Source of the DNA: Tilletiopsis washingtonensis
Taxonomy: Eukaryota; Basidiomycota; Exobasidiomycetes; Entylomatales
Reading direction: 5' to 3'
Length of the DNA: 64,000 nucleotides
Assembly: GCF_003144115.1 (NCBI RefSeq)
Contig: NW_020312000.1
Location: 709,946 to 773,945 of the forward strand
The position numbers and the translations under genes are program-made. Below, one piece after another: positions 32,989 to 46,156 of this stretch. The notes beneath the pieces are model-generated. The model ran no database searches. It was not told where the DNA came from and saw only the letters and a list, made by a program, of their open reading frames with translations. Numbering within the stretch: the stretch's first letter is position 1; each line of letters opens with the position of its first letter.

Positions 32989-35379
32989 ATGCCTCCGCGC
33001 CCGCGCTCCTCGCGCGGTGCGCCGCCGCCGCCGCCGCCGTGGCCCGTCGTGTTCGCCGAGGCGCCGCCGCACCTCGCCGCCCTCTCGCTGCCCGAGCGGC
33101 TCGGCGTCGTGTCGCCCGACGAGGTCGCCCGTGCTCGCGGCCACAGCCGCGCCTCGACGCACGCCGGGCCCTCGTCGAGCGTCGCGCAGTATGCTCCCGC
33201 CGCAGCGGGCGGCTACGTGCTGCTGCACCCGCCGCCAGCGAGCGGGCGAGCCAGCAGGCGTGAGCGTCCGCAGCCGCTGCGCTCCTGGCCGGCGCCGCAG
33301 CCGAACGCCGGCGCCATGCAGCCGCCCGTGTCGCCGACGTCGTCCTTCTGCCCGCCGACGCCGAGCTCGAGCATCTCGTCGCGCTCCACGGGCACGACGG
33401 CCGCCTCGTCGCTCTACTCGCTGCCCTCGCCCACGTCGGCCCACGGCTCCTTCCACTCGGCACGCGGCGGCGCAGCCAACGGCCTCAAGGGCTCGCCGAG
33501 GCGCAAGTCGTCCGACGCACGCGCCAGCTCGGACAGCTTCGCCTTCCCGCACCACAGCGAAGTGACGGGCCTGGGCCTGGAGGACGAGCTTGCGGCGGTG
33601 GAGGGCCACGGGGAGAGCGACAGATGGCATGTCGACGACTACTTTGTGCACATGCACACGACGATCCGCGGCCGCGAGCGCATGCAGCGCACGCATGCCT
33701 TTCCGCACTCGCAGGTGCCGTACCGGCAGACGTACGGCGCAGAGACGATGGCTGGGTGAGTGGCATGCGCGAGGCGTGCCGGAGCTGCGCTCATGCACGC
33801 GCCTGCGACAGGCAAATGATCTGGCATCTCCTGTCGTACGACCTTCTGAAGAGCCACTGCCTGACCGACTGGCCCAACGACGTTGCGCCGCGGCGCGTGC
33901 TCGACATTGGCTGCGGCGAGGGCAGCTGGGTGACGGATCTCGCACGGACGCCGGGCTGGGAGCAGACGGAGCTGATCGGGCTCGATGTGGTACCGTGCCA
34001 GACGCCGCTGCACGACCACAAGCTGGCGCAGCGCGTCTCGTGGGTCGTGGCTAATGCCTTTGACGGCCTCTCCATGTTCCCGGACGGCTCGTTTGACTTT
34101 GTCCACATGCGCTTCATGGTGAGTGAGCCGATGCTGCGAGCAGACATGAGGCTGACACGCAGCGCGCAGGGCGGCAACTCGGTCCCCGAGGACAAGCTGA
34201 CAGACCTCATCGACACCATGGTCCGCCTCACTGCGCCTGGAGGACGCATCGAGATCCTCGAGGCCGACACCATCTTCCTCGGCACGCCGCACCTCATCCC
34301 CGCCAGCGACATGTGCGTTGTGCAGCATGCACCTCTCGCTCTGCTTAGCATTGCTGACCGGACCCACTTGCAGCAAAGCGCTGGTCAGTGGCCAGGCGTC
34401 CATCACGCTGCGCACCGGCCCGCCGGATCCGCTCAGCCGCAACCGCGACTTTGACGCGCTGGAGCGCTGCACGCTGCGCAACTACGAGCGGCACGGCGTC
34501 TCGCTCTCGCCGCTGTCCATCATCCCAGCGTGCCTCTCTATGCACAGCGACTTGATCGACACGCGGCTCGGCAACCCGCGATGTCTGCCGCTGCTTGCAG
34601 ATCCCAACATGCAGCTCGGTCCGCCACCAGCGCCGCCTGCGCCTGCCGCAAGCGCTGCTGTAGAGGCACCAGCACCGGCGCCAGCGCCTGCGCCTTCGGC
34701 AGCCGGAGCGTTCACCACGCGCGCGCAGATTGGCGCTCCGTTGCCAAAACCGACGTTCCAGGTGCTGGATCTCGATCTCGTCCGCTCAATGCTCGTCGCC
34801 GCCGAGGCGCTATTCCACAGCGCCAACCGCGAGCTGATGTGGGAGGACACCGAGGCGGAGAAGCAAGAGGTCTTGAAGCAGCCGCACGCCGGCACCTCAG
34901 CCGACGGCGTCACGGCCGACGGCCGCTTCGTGCACCCGTGGCCGCACAAGGCCGGCTTCATGAAGGTGCACGACGTCTGGACGGAGAAGACGTGGCAGCG
35001 CGCTGCCGTCGGGCGCATGCTGGAGCGGGCAACCGAGACGAAGCGCCCGCCGCTCGGCGTCGACTTCCTCGGACTCGGCGACGCGTGCGCTCCGCCCAAG
35101 TCGGTCTCGCCCGCCGCCTCACCGAGCGTGTCGCCGACGACCCTGCCTCAGGATGCTGCGCCGAGGCGCTCGTCGGTCGGCTCGACTGCGCAGGCCCTGT
35201 CGCGAGCAGCCTCGCTCGCGAAGGGCTCCCGAGGCAGCGAGGCCAAGCCGGCAGCGACAGCTCCGCCTGCGGCGACCGCTCCACCCGCCGAGGCCAAGCC
35301 TACCGTGCCCACCATCCCTGTCCTAGCCGTCAAGCGGACCACAGGCTTCACCGCGGTGCGCCGCGAGTGTCTCGTGTAG
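32989..35379 (+). CDS. SAM-dependent methyltransferase with long disordered flanks
   Basis: Four exons: 32989-33755, 33812-34118, 34170-34312, 34374-35379; 740 residues. The first 200 residues are Pro/Ser-rich and low in complexity. A class I methyltransferase fold follows: motif I VLDIGCGEGSW (285-295), an acidic end of strand 2 (LIGLDVV), the DGSFDFVHMRF motif and LTAPGGRIEILEAD. This layout resembles a large basidiomycete group of uncharacterised methyltransferases; the substrate is not predictable. After the fold come a Pro/Ala linker (about residues 540-570), a second ordered stretch with DLVRSMLVAAEALFHSANRE and HPWPHKAGFMKVHDVW, and a Ser/Pro/Ala tail. The start at 32989 is preferred to 32851 by context. 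The cytosol or nucleus is likely since no signal is visible. Confidence 0.85.
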
Positions 35380-35513
35380 TGCTCTACTTTATGCTCCGCT
35401 GTTCGGCGCAGCCGCCGCTCGTTTGCTCCAATCTGCTATACCCAGTGCCATTACCATCTGCCCCCATTCGTGTCGCCTGCCTCGCCCTGACATCTACTAC
35501 CGCAAGTGCTGCC

Positions 35514-36302
35514 CTATGGCCCCTGCGGTGTCCCGTCCTGCTCCATGCGCGCCTTGCGGGCGGCGGCGCGCTCGCGCACCACCTCGAGGCCTGGCTTCTC
35601 GCCGTGCACGGTGCCGAAGAGGGCGTCGCGCACCAGCACGGCACGACTGACGCTGCTGGGCGTCGTGTAGCCGACGTTGACGACGGCACGCCGGCTGTCC
35701 TCCTCCTTGATGAGCTGCTCGAGGTACGAGCGCGTCGCCTCGCTCTCTGCCGACGGCATGGCGGTGAGCGAGGCCGACTCGGGCGGCACGGGCGTGCCCT
35801 CGGGGTTGTAGCCCGACACCAACTTGGACGGCGCCTGCACGGTGCTCGTGGCGCTGTTCAGCGACGCCGCGTCGCGCGCAGCGTTGGAGGCGACGGCGGC
35901 GAGCGTGAGGAACGTCTGGTCCTCGGCGCCCTCGATGTAGTCGGTGTACGGGTACAGCACGTCCTCCATGACGCGCTGGTCGAGGGCGCGCTTGGCCTCG
36001 GGCGTCTCCTCGCTCTGCACGCCGGCGCCGGGCGTCGAGGCGGGCGAGGCGTAGAAGGTGGGTGCGCGGTGGAAGAGCTCGATGGCGTGGCGCAGCTTGT
36101 CGTCGCGTGCGGCGCGCGCCCGCCGCTTGCCGGCGCGGGACGGCGCGGGCCGGGACGAGGAGGGCGTCGCAGCAGCGGCAGCGGCCGCCGGTGCTGATGT
36201 GGATGCCGAGCTGGCGAAGCCGCGTGCTCGTGTGGCGCGCAGCACGGCGGCAGAGTCGCAGGCGAGGGCACGCATGCCGCTGCTCATGGCGACGGGAAGC
36301 AT
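35514..36302 (-). CDS. Putative mitochondrial protein of unknown function
   Basis: A single exon of 262 residues on the minus strand. The N-terminus MLPVAMSSGMRALACDSAAV continues into an Arg/Ser/Ala-rich stretch ending RARGFASSAST, which looks like a mitochondrial presequence. The mature part starts with basic residues, then DKLRHAIELFHRAPTFY, acidic helices (RVMEDVLYPYTDYIEGAEDQ) and a basic C-terminus. The short size, basic ends and presequence would suit a mitoribosomal or assembly protein, but I do not recognise a family. Starts at Met6 or Met10 are equally possible. It shares a 325 bp divergent promoter region with RPT4 and converges on the methyltransferase gene with 134 bp between stops. 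Confidence 0.7.
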   Translation of the reverse strand: MLPVAMSSGMRALACDSAAVLRATRARGFASSASTSAPAAAAAAATPSSSRPAPSRAGKRRARAARDDKLRHAIELFHRAPTFYASPASTPGAGVQSEETPEAKRALDQRVMEDVLYPYTDYIEGAEDQTFLTLAAVASNAARDAASLNSATSTVQAPSKLVSGYNPEGTPVPPESASLTAMPSAESEATRSYLEQLIKEEDSRRAVVNVGYTTPSSVSRAVLVRDALFGTVHGEKPGLEVVRERAAARKARMEQDGTPQGP

Positions 36303-36627
36303 TGGATGTGACGGCGTGGAAGGTGGTCGGGAGGGCAGGAGCGAGCAGCCGTCGGCACGGCTGAGATTCTGGGCCGTCCGCACGTGACTTCTCCCGCGCC
36401 CCCACCCAGCGGCTGCCACGACGGCGCTGTGCGGCCGAAGCTGCATCTGGGCCTCCGCGCCGCGCGTCGTTGCGCATGAGCCACCACGACGCCGCGTTGG
36501 CCTGACCTCACCCTCTCGCACTCCACCTCCAGTCCGGCTCTCCGCACCTCTTTGCACATCAAGCTCGCAGCGCACACGGCTCCGCTCTCTCACACGCTCA
36601 CCCTGCTCTGCTGTTCAGCCAGCTCTG
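36303..36627. promoter_or_regulatory. Divergent promoter region, mitochondrial protein and RPT4
   Basis: 325 bp between divergent start codons, with CT-rich runs (for example around 36510-36550 and 36580-36605) on the RPT4 side. No TATA box or known proteasome control element was identified by eye. Confidence 0.4.
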
Positions 36628-38509
<1,882 letters not shown>

Positions 38510-41017
38510 GCGTGATGGTGCGATTTGTGCGAGCAATGCGATGGGATCTGCTGGTGCTTGCTGTGTGAGATGATGGGCACGAGTGCACTTGGAGCCTCCA
38601 CCTCGCACGGAGCAGCTGCCGGCCGTCAGCGCCCGAAGAAGCGCATGCTTCCTGCTCGCCGCATGACACTTGGCTCCAGCCTGGTCGTTCCTGAGATCTC
38701 GGAGCGTGTGCCGAGGCGCGGAGATCACGCGAGCAACTTACAAGCGTGAAGCGCCGGTCCGGCAGGGCGCCGCAACCGGGACGATCTTCGTGGCGCCCGG
38801 AGTAACCCGCAGCACGGCAGTGCGAGGTCGTCCGCAGGCCTCCAGCAGACACCATGAGGGGCGGCTGAGCTCTGAGGACCTGCGTCGGCCACGGGCAATC
38901 TCGAGGCACCGGCTACCGTTGCAGCCGCGGCAGGCACCGGCACGGCTTCGCAGACCGCGCAAACTCGAGATGTGGAGCGGCCATCTCGAGCCGCCGCCGC
39001 AACCGGCGAACTTTGGCGTGCGGCCGAGCTGCCGAGCGGCTGGCAGGGAGAAGGCCGGCGTCGGAGGAGAGGTAGATCAAGTGCGCTCTGCTCCAGTCCG
39101 GCGGCTGGAGCCTTCTGGCCGGCGGCTCGGAACGCAGCCTAGCCTGGCGGGCGGTTCGGACCGCTCTCGGAGCGTGGTCAACGTCGCGTCGCGTGCTGAC
39201 ACGTGTGCTTTGACAAGACGCAGCGCGAGTCAGCGAGCCTTACGAGCCCGGTCCTAGAAACAGCTCTCGATCTTGTCGGCCAACAGAGGCGAAGTGTCGT
39301 AACGCAGCAGGCAGGCGCTCTCGCAGATCTCGCTGTGGCATCTGCGTGTCCTCGTCACTCGTCCGTGCCGTTTCGCCGCGGCACGCCTGGTCTCGCTCAG
39401 GGGCGAAGAAGGGAGGCCAGCGCTCTGCGAGGCACCAGACGGCATGGACAGAATGCCGTCCGCACCTGGCGCTCTGCGGCCGGCGGCCCCGAGACAGCGG
39501 CACTGCTTGTGCGATCGCCAACGGCTCGCAAGCGTGACAAACTGACAGGCCGAAGGGTTGCACGCCACGGCACCGCTGCATGCTCGCGGCTGGTGCTGCG
39601 GCAGACATGGGCCGCCGGCTGGGCGTTCTGCAGAGAAGCATGCCCCGGCGCCGGGCTGCACGCGTGCAGCGCCGTTGCGCCTTCTGCCCTGCAGGCTGCA
39701 GGCGATGATCGCCCAGGTGCAGCTCAGCGCGCAGCGGCAGCGGCGGAGGCGCGGACGATGAAGCGCCTGCATGCCGCTCGCAGCGCCGCAGCGGCAGCGT
39801 TCAGGGCCGCGAGGGCGTGTATGGCGCTGCGATGGCGTCGAGGCTGCGTGGTCACCGCAGCGGCTGCTTTGCCGAGCTGCAGCCGACGCTGCGGCGCACG
39901 ATGGGTGCGCCGGATGCAGCGGCGGCCTGCACCGCGGAGGAGCGTGCGAGACGCTGCAAACGAAGCCGCGGCAGCTCGGCGCGCACGGCCAAACGCTGCG
40001 CTGGCGAGATGGCCGCGCATGGCACCACCTCGCGACGAGGCTATCGTCGGGCGACGACGAGCGAGAGGGGCTCGCGGGCGAGGTGCCGGGTGGAGCGCGG
40101 CGGCGGCGGCCGAGCAGCACTCCAACAGCCCTCGGCCCCATGCGGCCGGCCGCGTGCTCACGCAGGCGAGGTGACGCAGCAGCTGCAGCGCCGGCACTTT
40201 GGCACTCAAGTGCACTCAGGCACTGCATGAGCACCCTCCGGCGCATCTCACTCGACTGGCCGCGTGCCGGGCGGCTGGGGAACCGGCGGCGCGGGAAGCG
40301 CAGCGGCCGCGCAGTGTCAGCGGCCCAACCGGCCCCCCGGCACGATCTCTGTTCCTCGGCCGCTGCCGCAGGCGCCAGACGAGTCTGCGCGCGGCTTCGG
40401 TGGAGCGGCGTGTTGTGCCTCTCGATGCGAGCGAGGCGTCGGCAGCCGCGCGCCGCAGGGCCAACCTCGCACTCGACTCGCAGCGCGGCGCACGGCCGAC
40501 ACCATGCCGCTCGCTGCGGCTTGCTGCTGCTGCGAAGCCGTATCGCGAGGGCAGCGGCGGGCGGGTGCATGGCGCCGCGGCCGCCGTGCTGCCGTGCGCC
40601 GCGCCGCACGATCGGAGGCGCTCCTCGTGCATGCTCCCGCCGGCACTCGCGGCGGCAGCAGCGTGCGACAGCGCAGATGGGCAGATGGGCACGGCCGGCA
40701 CGGCACGGCAACGGCGGCCGTGCCCCTCACGAACACACGGCCGCCGAGCTGGCGCTCTCTGCCCTCTCTCTGCGCTGCCTGGCCCCTCTGCGCGCGCCGT
40801 ATAGAAGCAGCCGCCGCAGCGCAGCCCGCTGCCTGCGCCCACCCTTCCTCCCCGTCTGGTCGCCGCGCCGTTGCTCCTGCCTCCTCACCCCCTCGCTCCC
40901 TCTCCCCCGCAGGTCCCGCTCCGCCGCCCAGCGCTCTCGTCGCTGCTGGCCCTCCACCGGAGCCCCGCACCTGGCGCGCACGCCCTACCCACTCATCACA
41001 ACACCGCACTGCCCAGC
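38510..41017. other. 2.5 kb gene-free stretch upstream of PMA1
   Basis: No believable exon is seen between the RPT4 stop and PMA1. Long open frames on both strands (one of 485 codons on the minus strand) are Arg/Ala/Cys-rich, without splice consensus or family marks, and are expected by chance at this GC content. The most likely content is a long promoter and 5' leader for the highly expressed proton pump; a long non-coding transcript is also possible. Confidence 0.5.
40800..40917 (+). promoter_or_regulatory. Likely PMA1 core promoter: TATA-like box and pyrimidine tract
   Basis: TATAGAAG at 40800-40807 is one of few TATA-like elements in this GC-rich window. It is followed at about 40840-40917 by a strongly C/T-rich run (CCACCCTTCCTCCCC, then CTCCCTCTCCCCC), the usual setting for transcription starts in highly expressed fungal genes. 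The PMA1 ATG lies about 100 bp further on. The assignment is inferred from position and composition. Confidence 0.5.
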
Positions 41018-44000
41018 ATGTCCGACACCGAGAAGCACGCCGAGGCGCCGTCGGAGGAGTACGCCACGCTCATCCAGTTCATCCGCGACCAGAAGACGCA
41101 GACGACCGACGAGGCCGAGGGCGACGGCTCGCGCATCGTCAAGAAGCGCAGCCTGCTGACGCCGTGGAAGACGCGCGAGGTGCGCGTCAACAAGGAGGGC
41201 GAGGAGGAGCAGGTCGCCGCCAAGGTGCCTGCGTCGTGGTGAGTGTGCTGCGGCTGTCGCTGGCTGTCGCTGTGTGTGAGCCGGACGAGCGCCTGATAAG
41301 GGTCCGGCGAGGGCCTGTTTTGGCGTAGCGGCGCGCGCGGCCCAGCTGCTTTGGCGTGCGCACCCCGCTCATGCGCGCGCGCCGCGGAGACTCGTCTCCT
41401 GGCGTGCCGCCGGTGCGCGCGCGCCAACTTGCTCTCGCGCCGCAGACGTTCCCCACCCCGCACGGCTGTGCGCGCATGCGTGCTCCCATCGCTGTGGCCT
41501 CCGCACGCTCCAGCATGTTTGCTCCTCGTGGCACCGCAGCTGACATGGCCCTCCGCGCGCAGGCTCGAGACGGACATGCACACCGGTGTCTCGGACGCCG
41601 ACGTCGCCAAGCGCCGCTCGCAGTTCGGCTACAACGAGCTCGAGAGCCCGCACAAGAACCTCTTCGTCACGTTCCTCGGCTTCTTCAAGGGTCCCATTCT
41701 CTACGGTGAGTGGTCGCGCGTGCCGTGCGCTCTCGCAGATACAGCCGCTCACACTTCCGTCTTGCAGTCATGGAGATTGCCGTCATCCTCGCCGCCGGTC
41801 TGCGCGAGTGGATCGACTTTGGTGTCATCATCGGTATTCTTATGCTCAACGCCTTCGTCGGCTGGTACCAGGAGAAGCAGGCCGGCGACATTGTCGCCCA
41901 GCTCAAGGCCGGCATTGCGCTCAAGACGACCGTCGTGCGCGGCGGCCAGGAGCACGAGATTGAGGCGCGCGACCTCGTGCCCGGCGACATTGTCGTCGTC
42001 GAGGACGGCATGACGGTGCCCTGCGACGGCCGCCTGCTGGCCGACTACGAGGACAAGGACCTGAGCCAGGCCAACGCAATCCGCGAGAAGATGGAGGCCT
42101 CGCGCAAGGGCGGCTCGGAGAACGAGGACGACGAGGAGGGCATCGACAAGGGCCCGGCCATCATTGCCTGCGACCAGTCGGCCATCACCGGCGAGTCGCT
42201 CGCCGTCGACAAGCACATCGGCGACACGGTCTTCTACACGACGGGCTGCAAGCGCGGAAAGGCGTACATCCTCTGCACGGACATTGCCAAGCAGACATTC
42301 GTCGGCCGCACGGCCGCGCTCGTGCTCGGCGGCGACGTCAAGGGCCACTTCCAGATTGTCATGGACTCGATCGGCGGCGCGCTGCTGATTCTCGTCGTCG
42401 TCTTCCTGCTCATGTTCTGGATCTCGGGCTTCTTCCGCGGCACGGGCATTGCCACGCCGCGCGACAACAACCTGCTCATCTACACGCTCATCTTCCTCGT
42501 CGTCGGCGTGCCCGTCGGTCTGCCCTGCGTCACCACGACGACGATGGCCGTCGGCGCCGCCTACCTCGCGCGCCGCCAGGCCATCGTGCAGAAGCTCACG
42601 GCCATCGAGTCGCTGGCCGGTGTCGACGTGCTGTGCTCCGACAAGACCGGCACGCTCACGGCCAACAAGCTCTCGATCCACGAGCCCTTCACGTCCGAGG
42701 GCGTCGACGTCAACTACATGATGGCCGTCGCCGCGCTCGCCTCGTCGCACAACATCAAGTCGCTCGACCCCATCGACAAGGTCACCATCTCGACGCTCAA
42801 GGACTACCCCGGCGCGCAGGAGGAGCTCGCACGCGGCTGGATCACTCACAAGTTCACGCCCTTCGACCCCGTCTCCAAGCGCATCACGTCCGAGGTCGAG
42901 AAGGACGGCGTGCAGTACACGGCTGCCAAGGGTGCGCCCAACGCCATCCTCAAGCTCTGCGCGCCCGACGCCGAGACGGCTGCCACGTACCGCAAGGTTG
43001 CCGGTGACTTCGCCTCGCGCGGCTTCCGCTCGCTCGGTGTTGCGATCAAGGAGGGCGACCAGAAGTGGAAGCTGCTCGGCCTGCTGCCCATGTTCGACCC
43101 GCCGCGCGCCGACACGGCCGCGACGATTGCCGAGGCCCAGACGCTCGGCGTGTCCGTCAAGATGCTGACCGGCGACGCCGTGGCCATCGCCAAGGAGACG
43201 TGCAAGATGCTGGCGCTCGGCACCAAGGTCTACGACTCGCACCGCCTCATCGGCTCCGGCGGCATGTCCGGCTCGGCCATCCACGACTTCGTCGAGGCCG
43301 CCGACGGCTTCGCCGAGGTGTTCCCCGAGCACAAGTACCAGGTCGTCGAGATGCTGCAGCACCGTGGCCACCTCACGGCCATGACGGGCGACGGTGTCAA
43401 CGACGCGCCGTCGCTCAAGAAGGCCGACTGCGGTATCGCCGTCGAGGGCGCGTCCGACGCGGCCCGCTCGGCTGCCGACGTCGTCTTCCTCGACGAGGGT
43501 CTCTCGACGATCATCACGTCGATCAAGGTCGCGCGCCAGATCTTCCACCGCATGAAGGCCTACATCCAGTACCGTATCTCGCTCTGCCTGCACCTCGAGA
43601 TCTACCTCGTGCTCTCGATCATCATCCTCGACGAGGTGATCCGCGCCGACCTCATCGTCTTCATCGCCCTCTTTGCCGACCTGGCCACGATTGCCATCGC
43701 CTACGACAACGCGCCGCACGCGCGCCAGCCCGTCGAGTGGCAGCTGCCGCGCATCTGGATCATCTCGACGGTGCTCGGCGTGCTGCTGGCCATGTCGACG
43801 TGGGTCATCCGCGGCACGCTCTTCATCCAGGGCCCGCCGGGAGAGTCGGGCGGCATCATTGCCAACTTCGGCAACACGCAGGAGATCCTCTTCCTGCAGG
43901 TCTCGCTCGTCGAGAACTGGCTCATCTTCGTCACGCGCCTCGGCGGCGGCGAGTCGGACGTCACGCTGCCGTCGTGGCAGCTCGTGGGCGCCGTCATCGG

Positions 44001-44349
44001 TGTCGACATCATCTCGACGCTCTTCTGCCTCTTCGGCTGGCTCTCGGGCGCGCCGAACCGCAACCCCATCACGGCCCCGCACGGCGGCTGGACGGACATC
44101 GTCACCGTCATCCGCGTGTGGTGCTACTCGTTCGGCGTCATGGTCGTCATCACGCTCGTGTACTTCATCCTCAACCGCATCAAGGCGCTCGAGGAGCTGG
44201 GCCGCCGCAAGCGCTCGGTGCGCAACCCGCTGCTCGAGGACTTCTTCACGTCGCTGCAGCGCCTCACCATCGTGCACGAGAAGGCCGACAAGGAGGGCGA
44301 GCACGACGTGTACTCGTTCGCCACGCGCCTCGAGATCGAGGACGAGTAA
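41018..44349 (+). CDS. PMA1: Plasma-membrane H+-ATPase (P3A-type)
   Basis: Three exons: 41018-41238, 41563-41705, 41768-44349; 981 residues. It pumps protons out of the cell and energises nutrient uptake. After an acidic N-terminal tail come the actuator domain with ACDQSAITGESL, membrane spans 3-4 with VGVPVGLPCV, the phosphorylation motif CSDKTGTLT (Asp413), the nucleotide domain with KGAPNAIL, DPPRADTAATI, MLTGDAVAIAKET and the hinge TGDGVNDAPSLKKAD, then spans 5-10. The C-terminal tail ends with the regulatory helix region (LEDFFTSLQRLTIVHEK) that inhibits the pump in yeast. Codon use is extremely biased to C/G-ending codons, the mark of high expression; this bias also keeps an 851-codon antisense frame open. 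Intron 1 is 324 nt. The length exceeds yeast Pma1 (918) mainly through loops and the N-terminal part. Confidence 0.98.
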
Positions 44350-44758
44350 GCGGCGCGAGCCTCGTCACTCGTTGTCTCTCCCGCTCTTCCGCTCCGCCGT
44401 GTGATTCCCCTCTCTCCCTCCCTTCCTGCCTCCCCTCACAGCATATCCTAGCGCGCAGCCACGTCTAGCTTAGATCGCGCCGCTCTGTCTCTTTAGTCCC
44501 GCCGCCGTGGCATTCTTTACACTACTCTTTCCTGCTTCCTGCCGGCGAATGCGCAACCAAGAACATCGACTCATGCCGTGTGTGGTGTGTGAGATAGGAG
44601 GTGCTAGCGCTGGACAGCTCGTCGCGGCCCGTCGAGCACTCAGGTGCCTCAGGGGTGTCTCCGGCGGCTGGGGGCAAAGTGCCGTGGATGTTGCTGTGTT
44701 GCTCTCGCTGTCCCGCTTCGAGCTCCCCCTCACCGCTACCTCCAACCCCTCTCGCCCC
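44350..44758. other. Intergenic region after PMA1
   Basis: About 410 bp containing the C/T-rich PMA1 3' UTR (for example 44381-44440) and the promoter of the next gene. Frames in it look like chance openings. Nothing else is recognised. Confidence 0.45.
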
Positions 44759-45961
44759 ATGAGCCTGTGTATGCTCGGCCTGCCCGGCTGCGCCGTCGCT
44801 CCAGCCTACGCCGCACCGCCCGCCATCTGGTACCCGCAGCAGGCCGCCGCCATTCCCGCCAGCATGGGCGGCAGCTCGTGCATGGAGCTCCTCACGTTCC
44901 TCAGCTTCGTGCTGGGCCTCGTGATGCTGCGTGAGTGGTGCTGCACCTCGGGCCGCTCAGGCTGCTCACACCATGCTGCCAGTGAGACCAGATCTCATTC
45001 CAAAGGTAGACACAGGCTGGCGAGCGTGCCGCAATGGGTGCCTCTGACGCGCCGCGCCCAGCTTCCTGCGCCGCCCGCACCCGCACCCTCGCCGCCGCCC
45101 GCCGCAGCCTCGCCTCCAGCACCGAAGCCCGCGCCTCCAAAGCCCGAGGACGAGGCAAAGAAGGTGCGCCGCTGCGTGGTGTGTATCTCGCTCGCGCTGA
45201 CTGGATGCTCGGCCAGCTGGAAGATAGCGTAAGCGTTCCGAGGTGCTCACGTCAGAGGGTTGCTGAGCCGCGCCCGCGCCGCAGGTCAAGAAGGTGCTCG
45301 ACGCCGCTGAGAAGGCGAAGGCCGAGAAGGCCAAGAAAGACGCTGAAGAGAAGGCGAAGAAGGACGCAGAGGAGAAGGCAAAGAAAGAGGCGGAGGAGAA
45401 GAAGAAGAAGGAGGAAGGGGCCAAGAAAGGCGAGGAGAAGAAAGGTGGCGACGAGAAGAAGGGCGGCGGAGAGAAGAAGGAAGAGAAGAAGGATGCAGCG
45501 CCGGCGAAAGGTGAGCCAACCTGCGCTCGATGTGCTCAGCTTGCACTGACACGGCGACGCTCGCAGCACCCGAGAAGAAGCCGTGCGGCTTCTTTGCGGA
45601 CCAGCGCGTGTGGGTCACGCAGAACGGCGGGCATTGGTGAGACTGGTCCAGGCTCGATGGCATTGCAAGTCGATTGATGAGCATTGCCCGCATAGGTGGG
45701 GCGTGCTCGTGAGCCAGAAGAAGGAGGGCGAGTGGTACGGCGTCAAGGTGAGGGCGCAGCGGTCGCAGGCCGGCGCGAATGCTGACCGCGTACGCAGATC
45801 GTGGACGCCGGTCGGACCAAGTGGGGCGGGCCGGACTTGGCGACGGTGCCGTTCAACGCCAAGACGGCCGAGTGAGTCGACCGACGAGTGTTGCATGACT
45901 GCCGTGCTGATGTGTGACCGGCAGACTCGCGCCTCGGCCGCAGTACTTTGGCAAGCAGTGA
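44759..45961 (+). CDS. Unrecognised membrane protein: one span, Pro-rich linker, Lys/Glu/Ala rod, Trp-rich C-terminal domain
   Basis: Eight exons: 44759-44930, 44983-45005, 45062-45163, 45285-45510, 45567-45636, 45696-45747, 45798-45871, 45925-45961; 251 residues. I do not recognise a family. Residues 1-40 are hydrophobic/Pro-rich; ELLTFLSFVLGLVMLL (about 43-58) is a membrane span, followed by RPDLIPK. Then come a Pro/Ala linker (66-92), a highly charged rod (about 97-170) built from repeats like DAEEKAKK, a Gly/Lys/Glu stretch, and a small ordered end: PCGFFADQRVWVTQNGG, HWWGVLVSQKKEGEWYGVK, VDAGRTKWGGPDL. The last part, rich in Trp and Gly with short strands, could be an SH3- or KOW-like fold; that is a guess. 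All seven introns keep frame and carry good consensus, including a 23-nt exon, which argues strongly that the gene is real. Confidence 0.75.
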
Positions 45962-46156
45962 GTGATGCGTGCCTTGCTCGGGAATGCTGCTGAGCAGTCT
46001 CTCCGACAGTCGAGAGCCGCGCGTGGACGGCGCTTCGTCGGGAGCGTGCTGCTGAGGCCGGTCGAGCGAAGATGGACGAGCCTTGTTGACGTGATGAATG
46101 GGATGCGCGTGTCACTCGCCAGAGAGGACAAGCGAGCACGCCAGGGTGCATAGTGA

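Noticed and set aside
39254-40711. 485-codon minus-strand frame upstream of PMA1
   Set aside because: Arg/Cys/Ala-rich, no conserved motif, no splice pattern, and overlapping long frames on the other strand.
41749-44304. 851-codon open frame antisense to PMA1
   Set aside because: It mirrors the PMA1 exon exactly, is made of Asp/Arg/Val/Gly-rich monotony and has no family marks. It is explained by the extreme C/G-ending codon bias of PMA1.
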